A stretch of 64,000 nucleotides of DNA from Methylobacterium sp. 77 (GCF_000372825.1 NZ_KB910516.1:2264011-2328010), one strand, 5' to 3'; numbered from the stretch's first letter, positions 29,226 through 38,826 are shown. Notes: generated by a model from the sequence alone, not told the origin. Translations and numbers: made by a program.

Positions 29226-29450
29226 ATGACTGAGCTGATCCGCAGCAACGACATCGTCCTGATTGGCTTTGCCGAGACGCTGCTTCGGGGAGCGGATATT
29301 CCGGTCCTCATCGCCGACAACCACATGAGCATGCTCGAAGGCTCGATCGGCGCCTTCGCGCGTCGGCTGCTCGTGCCCGACGACCATGCGCCCCAGGCGC
29401 GGCGGCTGCTCGAGGATGCCGGTCTCGCGCACGAACTGCGCGATGCGTGA
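29226..29450 (+). CDS. DUF2007 small signal-transducing-type protein
   Basis: A 74-residue protein of the DUF2007 (PII-like fold) family: MTELIRSNDIVLIGFAETLL at the start and RLLVPDDHAPQARRLLEDAG at the end. Members are suggested to bind ligands or partners, but function is unproven. Its stop overlaps the start of the methyltransferase by eight bases, which implies coupling. The gap of about 200 bases upstream is divergent from ispB. Confidence 0.85.
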   Translation: MTELIRSNDIVLIGFAETLLRGADIPVLIADNHMSMLEGSIGAFARRLLVPDDHAPQARRLLEDAGLAHELRDA

Positions 29451-30258
29451 TCCGAGCGACGCGGGGACGACTCCCGGAGAGGCGTCGATTCCCGATGATT
29501 CTTCGATTCCCGGGGATGCGAGCCGGGACCTCTGGCTCGGCGGCCGCCTCCGCCTGTATCAGCCGCCGCGTGGCGCCCACCGGGCCGGCACGGATGCGGC
29601 GCTGCTGAGCCGGCTGGTGCTTCCGTCGCGGCAGGCTCTGGTCGTCGATATCGGCGCGGCCACCGGAGCGGTGGGGCTCGCGCTGGCATCTTGCGAGCCG
29701 GAGGCGACGGTCGTCCTGGTGGAGCGGGACCTCGACCTCGTCGGCCTGGCCGTCAGGAATATCGAGGCAAACGGGTTCCACGGCCGGGCCAGTGCGATCG
29801 CAGCCGATATCTTCTCCGTCGCGGGTCGCAGGGAGGCCGGGCTTCGACCGGACATGGCCGACATCGTGCTCACCAACCCTCCCTATTTCGAGGCCGGGCG
29901 GCACAGACCCTCACCGGTCGCGGGGAAGGCCACGGCCCATTCCTTCGCGGGCGACGACCTCGAATCCTGGCTCAGAGCCTGTCTCGACATCCTGAAGCCG
30001 GGCGGTACGCTGGGGCTGATCCATCGCGCCGATGCCCTGCCCGACTGCCTCGCCGCCCTGCGCCGGCGCTTCGGCGGGATCGTGGTGCGGCCGGTTCAGG
30101 CACGGGCCGAGCGGCCGGCAATCCGGGTGCTCGTCACGGCGATCAAAGGAAGCCGCGCGCCCTTCGCGCTCGCGCCGCCGCTCATCCTTCACGGGGCCGA
30201 CGGCGCGATGACGCCGGAGGCCGACGCGCTTCATCGCGGGCGACCCTGGCCGGCATGA
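29443..30258 (+). CDS. N6-adenine methyltransferase, TrmN6/HemK-like
   Basis: A 271-residue SAM-dependent methyltransferase. The SAM site is LVVDIGAATGAVGLAL and the catalytic motif NPPY is in DIVLTNPPYFEAGRH. The family (tRNA1(Val) A37-N6 methyltransferase, YfiC-like) methylates adenine in RNA. The sequence GGRLRLYQPPRGAHRAGTDA is the family N-terminal block. The first 25 residues are unconserved and Asp/Ser-rich. The ATG at 29443 lies within the end of the DUF2007 gene. Exact RNA target is not known here. Confidence 0.85.
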   Translation: MRDPSDAGTTPGEASIPDDSSIPGDASRDLWLGGRLRLYQPPRGAHRAGTDAALLSRLVLPSRQALVVDIGAATGAVGLALASCEPEATVVLVERDLDLVGLAVRNIEANGFHGRASAIAADIFSVAGRREAGLRPDMADIVLTNPPYFEAGRHRPSPVAGKATAHSFAGDDLESWLRACLDILKPGGTLGLIHRADALPDCLAALRRRFGGIVVRPVQARAERPAIRVLVTAIKGSRAPFALAPPLILHGADGAMTPEADALHRGRPWPA

Positions 30259-30334
30259 TCGTGGACGCGGCGAGAGCCTGAGCCCTCGCCGTAATTCTCA
30301 AGTTCTATCGAACTCAGTGCAATTTCTATCGAAC

Positions 30335-30700
30335 TCAGCGGAAGCGCCAATGATGGCGGCGGTGGTGCCCATACCGGCCGTGCCAGTGATGGCGACGATG
30401 CCAGTGATGGCGGCGCCAGCCATAGGCCGGGCGATGGTAGCCATAGACCGGGCGGTAGTAGCGCGGCCGCCAGTAATGCCGGCGGTAGCCGTAATGCGGA
30501 CGGTGCCAATAGTGGCGGCGATGCCAGTGATGGCGGCGATGCCAACCGTGCCGGCGCCACCGGGCCTGCTCCACGAGAGGCGTCCCGGCGGACCCCTCGA
30601 TCGCTGCGACGGGGAGCGGCGCGGCACGCGCCTGGGACAGGGACCCGTAGGCCCCGCCCAGTACCCCGATCAGAACGATCATCCACGTCACGATACGCAT
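30335..30700 (-). CDS. Secreted His/Arg/Trp/Tyr-rich repeat protein
   Basis: A 121-residue protein. A signal peptide (IVTWMIVLIGVLGGAYGSLSQARAA) is followed by a short acidic linker and then about 75 residues of alternating WHRRHH, GYRRHYW and YYRPVYG units. His, Arg, Trp and Tyr dominate. The repeats are also visible in the DNA as copies of GATGGCGGCGATGCCA-like units. Possible metal binding or cell-envelope role, with no proven family function. Similar small exported His-rich proteins are common in Methylobacterium and Bradyrhizobium. GGGAGAGGGAGA precedes the ATG. Confidence 0.6.
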   Translation of the reverse strand: MRIVTWMIVLIGVLGGAYGSLSQARAAPLPVAAIEGSAGTPLVEQARWRRHGWHRRHHWHRRHYWHRPHYGYRRHYWRPRYYRPVYGYHRPAYGWRRHHWHRRHHWHGRYGHHRRHHWRFR

Positions 30701-30900
30701 GATGGTCTGTCTCCCTCTCCCTGCGGGGCGTCGCTGAAGCCGCAGGGCTGCGGCGGCGCGATGCGACGCCGGCTGAGTGCAACGGCGAAGCCTGCAAAAC
30801 AGTTCGATCGTCGCCATTTCGTGATGATCGGTTGGGAAACGGGAGATTACGCAGCCTCCTCGATCCCGACGAATTCCCTTCACCAGCGAGACGAGAAACG

Positions 30901-31764
30901 ATGCCGTTCGCCTTTCCGCGCTTCCTTCATCCGATCCTTCCGAAGGCGTGGCGTGCCCGCAAGCCGAGCGTGGCGGTCATCCGCCTCACTGGCGTGATCG
31001 GTGCCGTGTCGCCCCTGCGGTCGGGCCTCTCGATGGCGACGGTCGCATCCAGCCTGGAGAGCGGGTTCGGAATGGCGGGCGTCTCGGCTGTGGCGCTGGT
31101 GATCAACTCGCCGGGGGGATCGCCGGCCCAGTCCCACCTCATCCATCGCCGCATCCGCTCGTTGGCGATCGAGAAGAAGCTCCCGGTCTACGCCTTCGTC
31201 GAAGATGTGGCGGCCTCCGGCGGCTACATGATCGCCTGCGCCGCCGACGAGATCGTCGCCGATCCGACCTCGCTGATCGGATCGATCGGGGTCGTCTCGG
31301 CGGGATTCGGATTCGACAAGCTGATCGAGCGGATCGGCGTCGAGCGCCGGGTCCATACCCAGGGCGAGGCCAAGGCGATGCTCGATCCGTTCCGCCCGGA
31401 GAACCCGGAGGACATCGTCCGGCTGAAGGCGATCCAGGCGGATGTGCAGGAGCTGTTCACCGCGCTCGTCACCGAGCGGAGGCCCGCTGTCCGGGCGAGC
31501 GGCGACAACCTGTTCACCGGAGCGGTCTGGACCGGGCGGCAGGCGCTGCCGCTCGGGCTCGTGGATGGGCTGGGCGATGCGCGCTCGACGCTGAGGGCGC
31601 GGTTCGGAGACGACGTGGTGCTGAAACTCGTCGCCGAGAAGCAGGGATCGTTCGTCTCCCGGCTCCTGCGCCGCGCCGTGCCGGGCTCGACCCTGTCGGA
31701 TTTCGCCGGTGACGCCTTCGCGGCGATCGAGGAGCGCGCGGCCTGGGCGCGCTACGGCCTGTGA
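30901..31764 (+). CDS. S49-family (SppA/SohB-type) signal peptide peptidase-like protease
   Basis: A 287-residue Ser/Lys protease of the Clp/crotonase fold. The oxyanion segment VINSPGGSPAQSHLIHR and the nucleophile segment EDVAASGGYMIACAADEIVADP are clear. The general-base lysine is probably in TQGEAKAMLDPF. There is no strong N-terminal transmembrane helix, so it may be membrane-associated by other means. It sits upstream of glyQ with the small exported protein gene in between on the opposite strand. This neighbourhood is common in Hyphomicrobiales. Confidence 0.9.
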   Translation: MPFAFPRFLHPILPKAWRARKPSVAVIRLTGVIGAVSPLRSGLSMATVASSLESGFGMAGVSAVALVINSPGGSPAQSHLIHRRIRSLAIEKKLPVYAFVEDVAASGGYMIACAADEIVADPTSLIGSIGVVSAGFGFDKLIERIGVERRVHTQGEAKAMLDPFRPENPEDIVRLKAIQADVQELFTALVTERRPAVRASGDNLFTGAVWTGRQALPLGLVDGLGDARSTLRARFGDDVVLKLVAEKQGSFVSRLLRRAVPGSTLSDFAGDAFAAIEERAAWARYGL

Positions 31765-31792
31765 GGGTTGTCGTGCCGGCGGGACGCGCGCC

Positions 31793-32047
31793 TTAGCGGG
31801 CCGCGACGGTGCAGGACGAGGCCGGAGCGGCATAGCCCGAATAGACCACCCGCACCTTGCGGGTGCAGGTTTCGGCCGCGACCGGGGCGGGAACGGCGGC
31901 GACTTCGATCGGCGTCACCAGGGCGGGCATGACCACGGTGTCGCTCGCGTCCGTGGTGGCGAGCGCGTTCGAGGCACCGACGACGAACGGCGTGGCGGCC
32001 AGCGATGCTGCAAAGAGAGCGGCGAAGACAGTGAACGACTTGCGCAT
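31793..32047 (-). CDS. Small exported protein with C-terminal disulphide pattern
   Basis: An 84-residue protein with a signal peptide (TVFAALFAASLAATPFVVGASNALA) and a short mature part ending TCTRKVRVVYSGYAAPASSCTVAAR. The two cysteines may form a disulphide. The same type of small protein is frequent in Methylobacterium. Function is unknown. It is convergent with the S49 peptidase and divergent from glyQ. Confidence 0.7.
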   Translation of the reverse strand: MRKSFTVFAALFAASLAATPFVVGASNALATTDASDTVVMPALVTPIEVAAVPAPVAAETCTRKVRVVYSGYAAPASSCTVAAR

Positions 32048-32266
32048 GGTCCGGTTTCCGCAATGTTCGGCGGTCGTTATCGACTCGGCCGATCCCCTGA
32101 TTTGTGCTAAGAACTTGCGACAAGCGGGACAGTTCCGGCGATAAAACCAATCGTGGCGAAAATGTGTGCCGCTGCGCACTCGCACTCCGGCCGGGCGTCG
32201 GCTTGACAGCGCAAGCCCGGCTCTTAAACGCTGCCGCCCTTTCCCGCGGACCGGAAGTTTCCCCTC

Positions 32267-33232
32267 ATGTCGAGCGCACAAGTCCTGCCCAGCGCCGAAG
32301 TTTTGCCCGGCGCCGTCGATCTCGCGCCTAAGACCTCGTTCCAGGGCCTGATCCTGACGCTGCAGAATTTCTGGGCCGCGCAGGGCTGCGTGATCCTGCA
32401 GCCCTACGACATGGAGGTCGGCGCCGGCACGTTCCACCCGGCGACGACCCTGCGCGCGCTGGGGCCGAAGCCCTGGAAGGCGGCCTATGTTCAGCCGTCG
32501 CGGCGTCCGAAGGACGGCCGCTACGGCGAGAACCCCAACCGGCTGCAGCATTATTACCAGTTCCAGGTGATCCTGAAGCCGAACCCGCCGAACCTGCAGG
32601 AACTCTACCTCGCCTCCCTCGACGCCATCGGCGTCGACCTCAAGCTGCACGACATCCGCTTCGTCGAGGACGATTGGGAGAGCCCGACGCTCGGCGCCTG
32701 GGGCCTCGGCTGGGAATGCTGGTGCGACGGCATGGAGGTGAGCCAGTTCACCTATTTCCAGCAGGTCGCCGGCTTCGAATGCGCGCCCGTGGCGGGCGAA
32801 CTCACCTACGGTCTCGAGCGCCTCGCCATGTATGTCCAGGGCGTCGAGAACGTCTACGACCTGAACTTCAACGGCGGCGCGGGCGAGGACAAGGTCACCT
32901 ACGGCGACGTCTTCCTCCAGGCCGAGCAGGAATATTCACGCCACAATTTCGAGGCGGCCGACACGGCGATGCTGTTCCGCCAGTTCACCGATGCCGAGAA
33001 GGCCTGCCGGACCTATCTCGATGCCGGCGCGCCGGAGGACGAGGCCGGCCGCCACCGGATGGCCCAGCCGGCCTACGACCAGTGCATCAAGGCGAGCCAC
33101 GTCTTCAACCTGCTCGATGCCCGCGGCGTGATCTCGGTGACCGAGCGCCAGAGCTACATCCTCCGCGTCCGCGAACTGGCCAAGGCCTGCGGGGCGGCGT
33201 GGCTGAAGACGGCGGGTGGCGGGGCAAATTGA
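32267..33232 (+). CDS. glyQ: Glycyl-tRNA synthetase alpha subunit
   Basis: A 321-residue class II synthetase alpha chain, which with GlyS charges tRNA-Gly. Motifs: [48 protein letters not shown] and [12 protein letters not shown]. The first ~22 residues (before TSFQGL) are extra relative to most homologues, but no better start is obvious. It is separated from glyS by 434 bases holding repeats and a DUF559 fragment; in most relatives the gap is shorter. Glycine supply also matters to the serine cycle, but no direct link is implied. Confidence 0.95.
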   Translation: MSSAQVLPSAEVLPGAVDLAPKTSFQGLILTLQNFWAAQGCVILQPYDMEVGAGTFHPATTLRALGPKPWKAAYVQPSRRPKDGRYGENPNRLQHYYQFQVILKPNPPNLQELYLASLDAIGVDLKLHDIRFVEDDWESPTLGAWGLGWECWCDGMEVSQFTYFQQVAGFECAPVAGELTYGLERLAMYVQGVENVYDLNFNGGAGEDKVTYGDVFLQAEQEYSRHNFEAADTAMLFRQFTDAEKACRTYLDAGAPEDEAGRHRMAQPAYDQCIKASHVFNLLDARGVISVTERQSYILRVRELAKACGAAWLKTAGGGAN

Positions 33233-33270
33233 GCGCTCCGGCGACGACGGACGGCGCCACACCCCCACCT

Positions 33271-33375
33271 TCACCTCCTCCCCGCGAGGGGGGGGAGAGC
33301 ATTTGCTTCCCCTCGCCGTTCTGGCACCTTTCCGGACGGCGATCCCCTCTCCTTGCGGGGAGGGTCAGGGTGGGG
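33271..33375. repeat. GC-rich palindromic repeats between glyQ and glyS
   Basis: Two units are seen: CTCCTCCCCGCGAGGGGGGG-like sequence at about 33273-33300 and CCCTCTCCTTGCGGGGAGGG at about 33346-33365. Both fold as short GC hairpins of the CCCTCC/GGAGGG type. They border the DUF559 fragment on its left; a third palindrome, CTCCCGTCCCGGACGGGGG (about 33624-33642), borders it on the right next to glyS. Confidence 0.5.
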
Positions 33376-33392
33376 GTGCATGCGCTCGATGC

Positions 33393-33650
33393 CACCACCA
33401 CCGCTTCATCATCGAGATCGATGGTGGGCATCAGGGTCGCGATCCGCAGGCGAATGCCGATGCGATACGCACCGAATGGCTCAATCGCCGTAGGTATCGC
33501 GTTCTGCGATTTTGGAATGCGGATGTGATGACCGACGTCGACACTGTCCTCGACACGATTTACGCGGCTCTCTACACGGGCGCCATGATGCCCGGCCTCG
33601 ATGCCGATACCGCTTCCGGAAACTCTCCCGTCCCGGACGGGGGAGAATAG
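33393..33650 (+). pseudogene. DUF559 (Vsr-like) endonuclease C-terminal fragment
   Basis: About 85 codons encode a recognisable DUF559 end: FIIEIDGGHQ, RTEWLNRRRYRVLRFWNADV and VLDTIYAAL. A complete DUF559 protein has roughly 30-60 more residues at its N-terminus, including the PYxxDFxC segment; here those are replaced by repeat sequence. The active-site IxEIDGGxH part is retained, but folding without the N-terminus is doubtful. The stop is 16 bases before the glyS ATG. It is probably a decaying mobile or repeat-associated gene. Confidence 0.7.
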
Positions 33651-33666
33651 GTCTGACCGTCTCCCC

Positions 33667-35805
33667 ATGCCTGATCTCCTCCTCGAACTGCGCTCCGAAG
33701 AGATTCCCGCCCGCATGCAGCGGCGTGCGGCGGAGGATCTCAAGACGCTCGTCACCGATGCGCTGGTGGAGCGGGGCTTCCTCTACGAGGGGGCCAAGGC
33801 CTTCTCCACGCCGCGCCGGCTCGCCCTGCACGTGGCCGGCCTGCCGCCGCGCGGCAAGGACGTGCGCGAGGAGCGGAAAGGGCCGCGCGTCGGCGCGCCG
33901 GACGGGGCGATCCAGGGCTTCCTGAAGAGCGCCGGCCTCGCGAGCCTCGATCAGGCGACCATCGTCACCGACCCGAAGAAGGGCGAGTTCTACGTGGCCG
34001 TGATCGAGCGGGCCGGCCGCGACACGCTCGATGTGCTGGCCGAGATCCTGCCCGCGATCATCAAGAGCTTCCCCTGGCCGAAATCCATGCGCTGGGGCGC
34101 GGCCTCGGCCCAGCCGGGCTCCTTGCGCTGGGTGCGCCCGCTGCAATCCATCGTGGCGACTTTCGGACCCGAGACCGAGACGCCCGACACCGTGCCCTTC
34201 TCGGTGGACGGGATCGTCGCCGGCACCACCACCTACGGCCACCGTTTCCTGGCTCCCGAGGCGATCGAGGTGCGCCGGTTCGACGATTACGTCCAGGCCC
34301 TGGAGCGCGCCAGGGTCGTCCTCGACCCCGACCGGCGCAAGGACATCATCCTGCATGACGCTCGCGACCTCGCCTTCGCGCGCGGCCTCGAACTCGTGGA
34401 AGACGAGGGCCTGCTCGACGAGGTCGCGGGCCTTGTGGAATGGCCGGTCGTGCTGCTCGGCACCTTCGATCCGGGCTTCCTCGACATCCCGGCGGAGGCG
34501 ATCCGCGCCACCATCCGCGCCAACCAGAAATGCTTCGTGCTGCGCGAATCCGGCACGGACACCCTCGCCCCGGCCTTCATCCTGGTCTCGAACCTGATCG
34601 CCAGCGACGGCGGCATCGCGATCACCGGCGGAAACGAGCGCGTGGTCCGCGCCCGCCTCTCGGACGCGAAGTTCTTCTGGGAGACCGACAAGGGGATCAG
34701 GCTCGAAGACCGCCTCCCGAAGCTCGATTCCATCGTGTTCCACGAGAAGCTCGGCACGCAGGGCGAGCGGGTCCAGCGCATCGCCTCGCTGGCGCGAGAG
34801 ATCGCGCCGCTGGTCGGTGCCGATCCGGACCTCGCCGAGCGGGCGGCGCGCCTCGCCAAGACCGATCTCGTCACCGAAATGGTCGGAGAGTTTCCCGAAC
34901 TACAGGGCTCGATGGGACGCAAGTACGCGACGCTTCAGGGCGAGCATGCGAGCGTCGCCGCGGCCATCGAAGAGCATTACAAGCCGGTCGGACCGTCTGA
35001 TCGCGTGCCGACCGATGCGATTTCCATCGCCGTCGCGCTGGCCGACAAGATCGATATACTGGTTGGATTCTGGGCGATCGACGAGAAGCCGACCGGGAGC
35101 AAGGATCCCTATGCGCTAAGGCGGGCTGCCTTGGGCCTCGTCCGAATCATTCTCGAGAACGAACTGCGCTTGCAGCTGGAGTTTATTTTCCGTTCGCATG
35201 CTGAGCGATATTTTGACTGCGACGCATCAGACCTCGCCTTCAGTCTACTGCGTTTCATTCAGGAGCGCACCAAGGTTCAGCTTCGCGATAACGGTCGGCG
35301 CCACGATCTCGTTGATGCTGTCTTTGATATGGGAATGACGAGCCCTGCCCTAGTAGCTGGGATGGCCAATGTCCGCGATCTCCTGATGGTGGTCCGCCGC
35401 GTCGAGGCCTTGGGCAAGTTCCTGGAGACCGACGACGGCAAAAACCTGCTCGCCGGCTACAAGCGCGCGGCCAACATCCTGCGGATCGAGGAGAAGAAGG
35501 ACGGGCGCCGTTACGAGGCCGAGCCGGACCGCGTCGCCATCGCGGCCTCCGGCGAGCCGGAGGAGCAGGCCTTGTCCGAGGCGCTGGTCGCGGCGCGGGA
35601 GGCCGCCTCGGCGGCCGTGGCGGCGGAGGATTTCGCCGGGGCCATGCGGGCGCTCTCGACCCTTCGCGCGCCGGTGGATGCCTTCTTCGAGACGGTCACC
35701 GTCAATGCCGAAGACCCGGCCCTGCGCGAGAACCGCCTCGCCCTGCTCAATGCCCTGCGCGCGGCGACCCGTGAAGTCGCCGACTTCTCGAAGATCGAGG
35801 GATAA
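33667..35805 (+). CDS. glyS: Glycyl-tRNA synthetase beta subunit
   Basis: A 712-residue beta chain beginning [20 protein letters not shown], the family start. Further family blocks are [33 protein letters not shown] and [18 protein letters not shown] at the end. No good ribosome site lies close to ATG 33667; the nearest purine-rich run is inside the upstream palindrome. An internal stretch (about 35050-35365, residues 462-567) is clearly lower in GC and uses codons rare in the rest of the gene, yet the frame is intact. Confidence 0.95.
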   Translation: MPDLLLELRSEEIPARMQRRAAEDLKTLVTDALVERGFLYEGAKAFSTPRRLALHVAGLPPRGKDVREERKGPRVGAPDGAIQGFLKSAGLASLDQATIVTDPKKGEFYVAVIERAGRDTLDVLAEILPAIIKSFPWPKSMRWGAASAQPGSLRWVRPLQSIVATFGPETETPDTVPFSVDGIVAGTTTYGHRFLAPEAIEVRRFDDYVQALERARVVLDPDRRKDIILHDARDLAFARGLELVEDEGLLDEVAGLVEWPVVLLGTFDPGFLDIPAEAIRATIRANQKCFVLRESGTDTLAPAFILVSNLIASDGGIAITGGNERVVRARLSDAKFFWETDKGIRLEDRLPKLDSIVFHEKLGTQGERVQRIASLAREIAPLVGADPDLAERAARLAKTDLVTEMVGEFPELQGSMGRKYATLQGEHASVAAAIEEHYKPVGPSDRVPTDAISIAVALADKIDILVGFWAIDEKPTGSKDPYALRRAALGLVRIILENELRLQLEFIFRSHAERYFDCDASDLAFSLLRFIQERTKVQLRDNGRRHDLVDAVFDMGMTSPALVAGMANVRDLLMVVRRVEALGKFLETDDGKNLLAGYKRAANILRIEEKKDGRRYEAEPDRVAIAASGEPEEQALSEALVAAREAASAAVAAEDFAGAMRALSTLRAPVDAFFETVTVNAEDPALRENRLALLNALRAATREVADFSKIEG

Positions 35806-35863
35806 GACCGGACCTCAGCGAGGTCGTGCCGCGCGACTGCGCGGCGGCGTTCGTCCGCCGGAC

Positions 35864-35898
35864 CTCACTGACCCCGACCATGGCTCGGGGTCGGTGAG
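35864..35898 (+). terminator. 14-bp hairpin downstream of glyS
   Basis: CTCACTGACCCCGA (35864-35877) pairs with TCGGGGTCGGTGAG (35885-35898) with a single wobble pair, across a seven-base loop. It starts 58 bases after glyS. No U-run follows, so it may terminate with Rho or stabilise the 3' end. Confidence 0.55.
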
Positions 35899-36001
35899 AC
35901 GCGGTGTAAGTCTCGAAACACTCTCGGCGGGAGAATTCGGCAAATCGGGAACGGTCGAGCTCGCAAGTCCGTTAGGGCGCATGGTTTCGAAGGAGATCCC
36001 C

Positions 36002-36241
36002 ATGCGTCATCACATCCTTGCCACCGCTGCTCTACTGACTCTGTTCGGCGCCTCTGCTGTCCAGGCCCAGACCACGATCATCGAGCGCGACGCGCCCGAC
36101 CGCGTCATCGTCGATCGTCCTGCATCCGAGTCCCGCACGGTCGAGACCCGGGAATCGGGCGATGGCTGCCGGACCAAGTCCGTCACCCGCGAAAACGACG
36201 AAGGCGACCGCAAGACCGTGACGCGCGAATCCTGCGATTGA
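36002..36241 (+). CDS. Small exported protein, charged repeat-like mature part
   Basis: A 79-residue protein with a signal peptide (HHILATAALLTLFGASAVQAQ) and a highly charged mature region (RDAPDRVIVDRPASESR, VTRENDEGDRKTVTRESCD) with two near-repeats of the type VTREN/VTRES. An almost perfect ribosome site (AAGGAGAT) precedes ATG 36002. Function is unknown; similar periplasmic peptides are widespread in the genus. Confidence 0.75.
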   Translation: MRHHILATAALLTLFGASAVQAQTTIIERDAPDRVIVDRPASESRTVETRESGDGCRTKSVTRENDEGDRKTVTRESCD

Positions 36242-36328
36242 GCCGACTTCGTCCCCTCCTCCCGTTCCTGGAGGGGACACCCGGTCCGGCGGGGATGGTC
36301 TTCGCCGGGCCGCGCGCGAGACGGCCGT

Positions 36329-36817
36329 CTACAGTGCCTTCTCGTAGCGCCAGGCTTCCATGCCGTCCTCGTAATAGTCGGTGAGGATGGCGAAGCGCTC
36401 GTATCCGTGGCGCTCGTAGAGCCGGATGCCGGCGCCGTTATCGGCCCTCACTTCCAGCCGCAACCGCGTGCAGCCATGGGCTTTCGCATCGGATTCGGCG
36501 GCGTCCAGCATGAGGCTGCCGAGACCCTGCCCCGCTCGTCCCGGCGAGACCGCGATGGAGGAGAGCCTGGTTCGGCGGCTGCCCTTGCGGCGCTCCAGCG
36601 TCGCCGCGGCCACGAGCATGGAGGTGTCCTCGCCGTCCAGCGCCACCAGCAGCGACATCGACGGCGAGCCGATGGCGTGGCGGATCGCCCGCCGCTCCGC
36701 TCTGTCTCCGACGAAGGCGGCGTGTTCGAGGGCCACGAGGGCGTCGAGATCGCCCAGGGTCGCCGGGCGGATGGTGACGAGGGCGACGGATGGCGCCTTC
36801 TGTGGCTGCGGGCTCAC
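36329..36817 (-). CDS. GNAT-family N-acetyltransferase
   Basis: A 162-residue GNAT domain protein: ALVTIRPATLGDLDALVALE at the N-terminus, the acetyl-CoA loop VSPGRAGQGLGSLMLDAAE and the C-terminal VRADNGAGIRLYERHGYERF. It resembles RimI-like or small-molecule acetyltransferases; substrate is unknown. The GTG at 36817 overlaps the stop of the glucan protein by four bases (GTGA), so the pair is probably one operon. Confidence 0.85.
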   Translation of the reverse strand: MSPQPQKAPSVALVTIRPATLGDLDALVALEHAAFVGDRAERRAIRHAIGSPSMSLLVALDGEDTSMLVAAATLERRKGSRRTRLSSIAVSPGRAGQGLGSLMLDAAESDAKAHGCTRLRLEVRADNGAGIRLYERHGYERFAILTDYYEDGMEAWRYEKAL

Positions 36818-38382
36818 GCTGCGGTCCAGGGATAGACCCAGGTTTCGGAAAGCGCGCGCCCTGCGCTGCGCAGGAAGACGCGCAGGTCGGTGGAGTGGCC
36901 GGCCGTGTCGAGCGTCACGTCGATCGCCGCGCGCAGCCCGCCCGTATGCGGGTTCGGGGTGAGCGACGTCGCGGTGATGCGCCCCTGCGAGGTGCTCGCC
37001 ACCACCTCCACCTTGCTCGCATCGGGCAGGTAGTAGGACAGGTCTCCACCGTTGAAATCGATGAGGAAGCGGCGGCTCAGGGCGCCTTTCGCCTCGTCCG
37101 CCTTCGCGGTGCCGCTGGCGACAGTCGCCGCCGAGAAGGTGTTCGCCACGCGCCCGCCGGGATGGAGATGGCCGCCCGCGCCCATCGCCCGCACGCTGTA
37201 GGCCAGGCGAACGGGCTCGCCCGCCGGGTAGGGCTGTTTCGGGCGCCAATAGGCGACGACGTTGTCGTTGACCTCGGTGTCGGTGGGCAGTTCCATCAGC
37301 GTCACCGCCCCCTCCCCCCAGCCGCCCTCGGGCTCGACGAAGTAGCTCGGCCGCCGGTCATAGGAGGCTTCGAGGTCCTGGTAGGTCTCGAAAGCGCGGT
37401 CGCGCTGCATCAGTCCGAATCCCTTGGGATCGCGATCGACGAAAGACGAGATGCGCCGCTCTTTCGGATTGTCTAGGGGGCGCCAGAGCCACTCGCCCGA
37501 TCCGGCGGCGATCTGGAGACCGTCGGAATCGTGCAGTTCCGGCCGGTAATCGTCGGAGTGATGGCGGTCGTTCTCGCCGATGAAGAACATCGAAGTGAGC
37601 GGGGCGAGCCCCACCGACGGCAGCGCCACCCTCGGGATCAGCGTGGTGCGGACCGAAACGCTGGTCTCGTCGCCGGGCTTCACGGTGAAGGCGAAAGCGC
37701 CGGTCACGGACGGGCTGTCGAGGAGCGCGTGGATCACCAGGGCCTCGGCGCCGGTCTCGGGCATCGTCACCCAGAACTCGCGGAAGACCGGGAATTCCTC
37801 GGGGCCGCCCTCTCCCTCGACATTGAGGGCGAGGCCGCGCGCGGAAAGGCCGTAGAGCTGGTCGCGCCCGAGGAAGCGGTAATAGCTCGCGCCGAGGAAG
37901 ACGATGAGTTCGTCGAGCAGGTTCGGCTTGTTGAGGGTGCTGTGGAAGCGCAGGCCGGCGAAGCCGAGATCGACCGGCAGCGGCTTGTCGAGCTTGGTCC
38001 GGCCCATGTCGAACAGGCTAGACTGATAGGCGATCGGCGTCGCGATCCCGCGCCGCACGAGGTTCACCGTGACCGGCCGCGTATAGAGGAAGCCGAGATG
38101 GAAGAGCTGCAGCCGGAACGGGCTGCCCTCGCCGCCGCGGAAAGCCTTGTCGGGCTTGAAGCGGATGTCGCGCCAGGCGTCGTAATCGAGCTTGGCGATG
38201 GGTGCCGGCAGGCTCGGCACGCGGGCATCGTAGGCGACCTTGGCGAGCGCCTCGGCGCGCCGCTCCACATCCTCGAAGTCGAAGGGCTTGGGCGCGCGGC
38301 CGTCCTGCGCAGCGGATGGCGTGCCCGCCACGGACAGCGCGGCGATCCCGGAGACGACGGCGCGGCGGGTGGGGTCGGACAT
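36814..38382 (-). CDS. Periplasmic glucan biosynthesis protein (MdoG/OpgG-OpgD family)
   Basis: A 522-residue periplasmic protein of osmoregulated glucan synthesis. The N-terminus MSDPTRRAVVSGIAALSVAGTP has a twin-arginine type signal (RRAVV), as in OpgD rather than Sec-exported OpgG. Family blocks include YDAWRDIRFKPDKAFR, GFLYTRPV, SMFFIGENDRHHSDDYRPE, EWLWRPLDNPKERR and DRRPSYFVEPEGGWG. It modifies or releases glucan backbone in the periplasm. No glucosyltransferase (OpgH) gene is adjacent, only the coupled GNAT gene. The ATG at 38382 starts the signal. Confidence 0.92.
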   Translation of the reverse strand: MSDPTRRAVVSGIAALSVAGTPSAAQDGRAPKPFDFEDVERRAEALAKVAYDARVPSLPAPIAKLDYDAWRDIRFKPDKAFRGGEGSPFRLQLFHLGFLYTRPVTVNLVRRGIATPIAYQSSLFDMGRTKLDKPLPVDLGFAGLRFHSTLNKPNLLDELIVFLGASYYRFLGRDQLYGLSARGLALNVEGEGGPEEFPVFREFWVTMPETGAEALVIHALLDSPSVTGAFAFTVKPGDETSVSVRTTLIPRVALPSVGLAPLTSMFFIGENDRHHSDDYRPELHDSDGLQIAAGSGEWLWRPLDNPKERRISSFVDRDPKGFGLMQRDRAFETYQDLEASYDRRPSYFVEPEGGWGEGAVTLMELPTDTEVNDNVVAYWRPKQPYPAGEPVRLAYSVRAMGAGGHLHPGGRVANTFSAATVASGTAKADEAKGALSRRFLIDFNGGDLSYYLPDASKVEVVASTSQGRITATSLTPNPHTGGLRAAIDVTLDTAGHSTDLRVFLRSAGRALSETWVYPWTAA

Positions 38383-38826
38383 GATCCTGCACTCTTCGGA
38401 CGGACGGCGAGCAATGAGCCAAGCCACGCCTTCCGGCGCGTCATCGAACCGGAGCGACGACGCGCCTGGACATCGAAGCCCGACATGGTGAAACCGCCCG
38501 CTTGATGGCCGGTTCGAAGCCCCTTGGAAAGGGCTCCCGCGCGGAAGTGAGCCTTCGAGGTCACAATCGCGGGAAACGGCCGGTTGCGGCAGGGGGACGA
38601 CCCCGATTTTTCTTGTGGCGAAAGCCGTCAGACCGTATACGCGCCTTGCCCAATTTCGCACGTGCCTGTGGCCGCGTGCCGGTTGGTGGGCATCCGGCCA
38701 ACTGCCGGACAGCCGCCAGGGGTCTTAAAGGATCGATGGTCGATAGGGTGGATTCCCTCCGGCCGGCATCCAGGTGGCAACACCGGACCCCGACAACAAC
38801 CGGCAGCCGGAGGCGAAACCGGCGAA

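Noticed and set aside
30335..30600. Possible CRISPR-like repeat array
   Set aside because: The repeats are continuous with no spacers and encode His-rich protein units.
30231..30797. Minus-strand frame of 188 codons overlapping the His-rich gene, ending in Pro/Ser/Leu repeats
   Set aside because: Produced by the repeated DNA read in another frame; the His-rich frame has a signal peptide and a ribosome site, this one does not.
33216..33392. N-terminal part of the open frame before the DUF559 homology
   Set aside because: It translates repeat sequence (Pro/Gly-rich) and overlaps the glyQ end; not a real DUF559 N-terminus.
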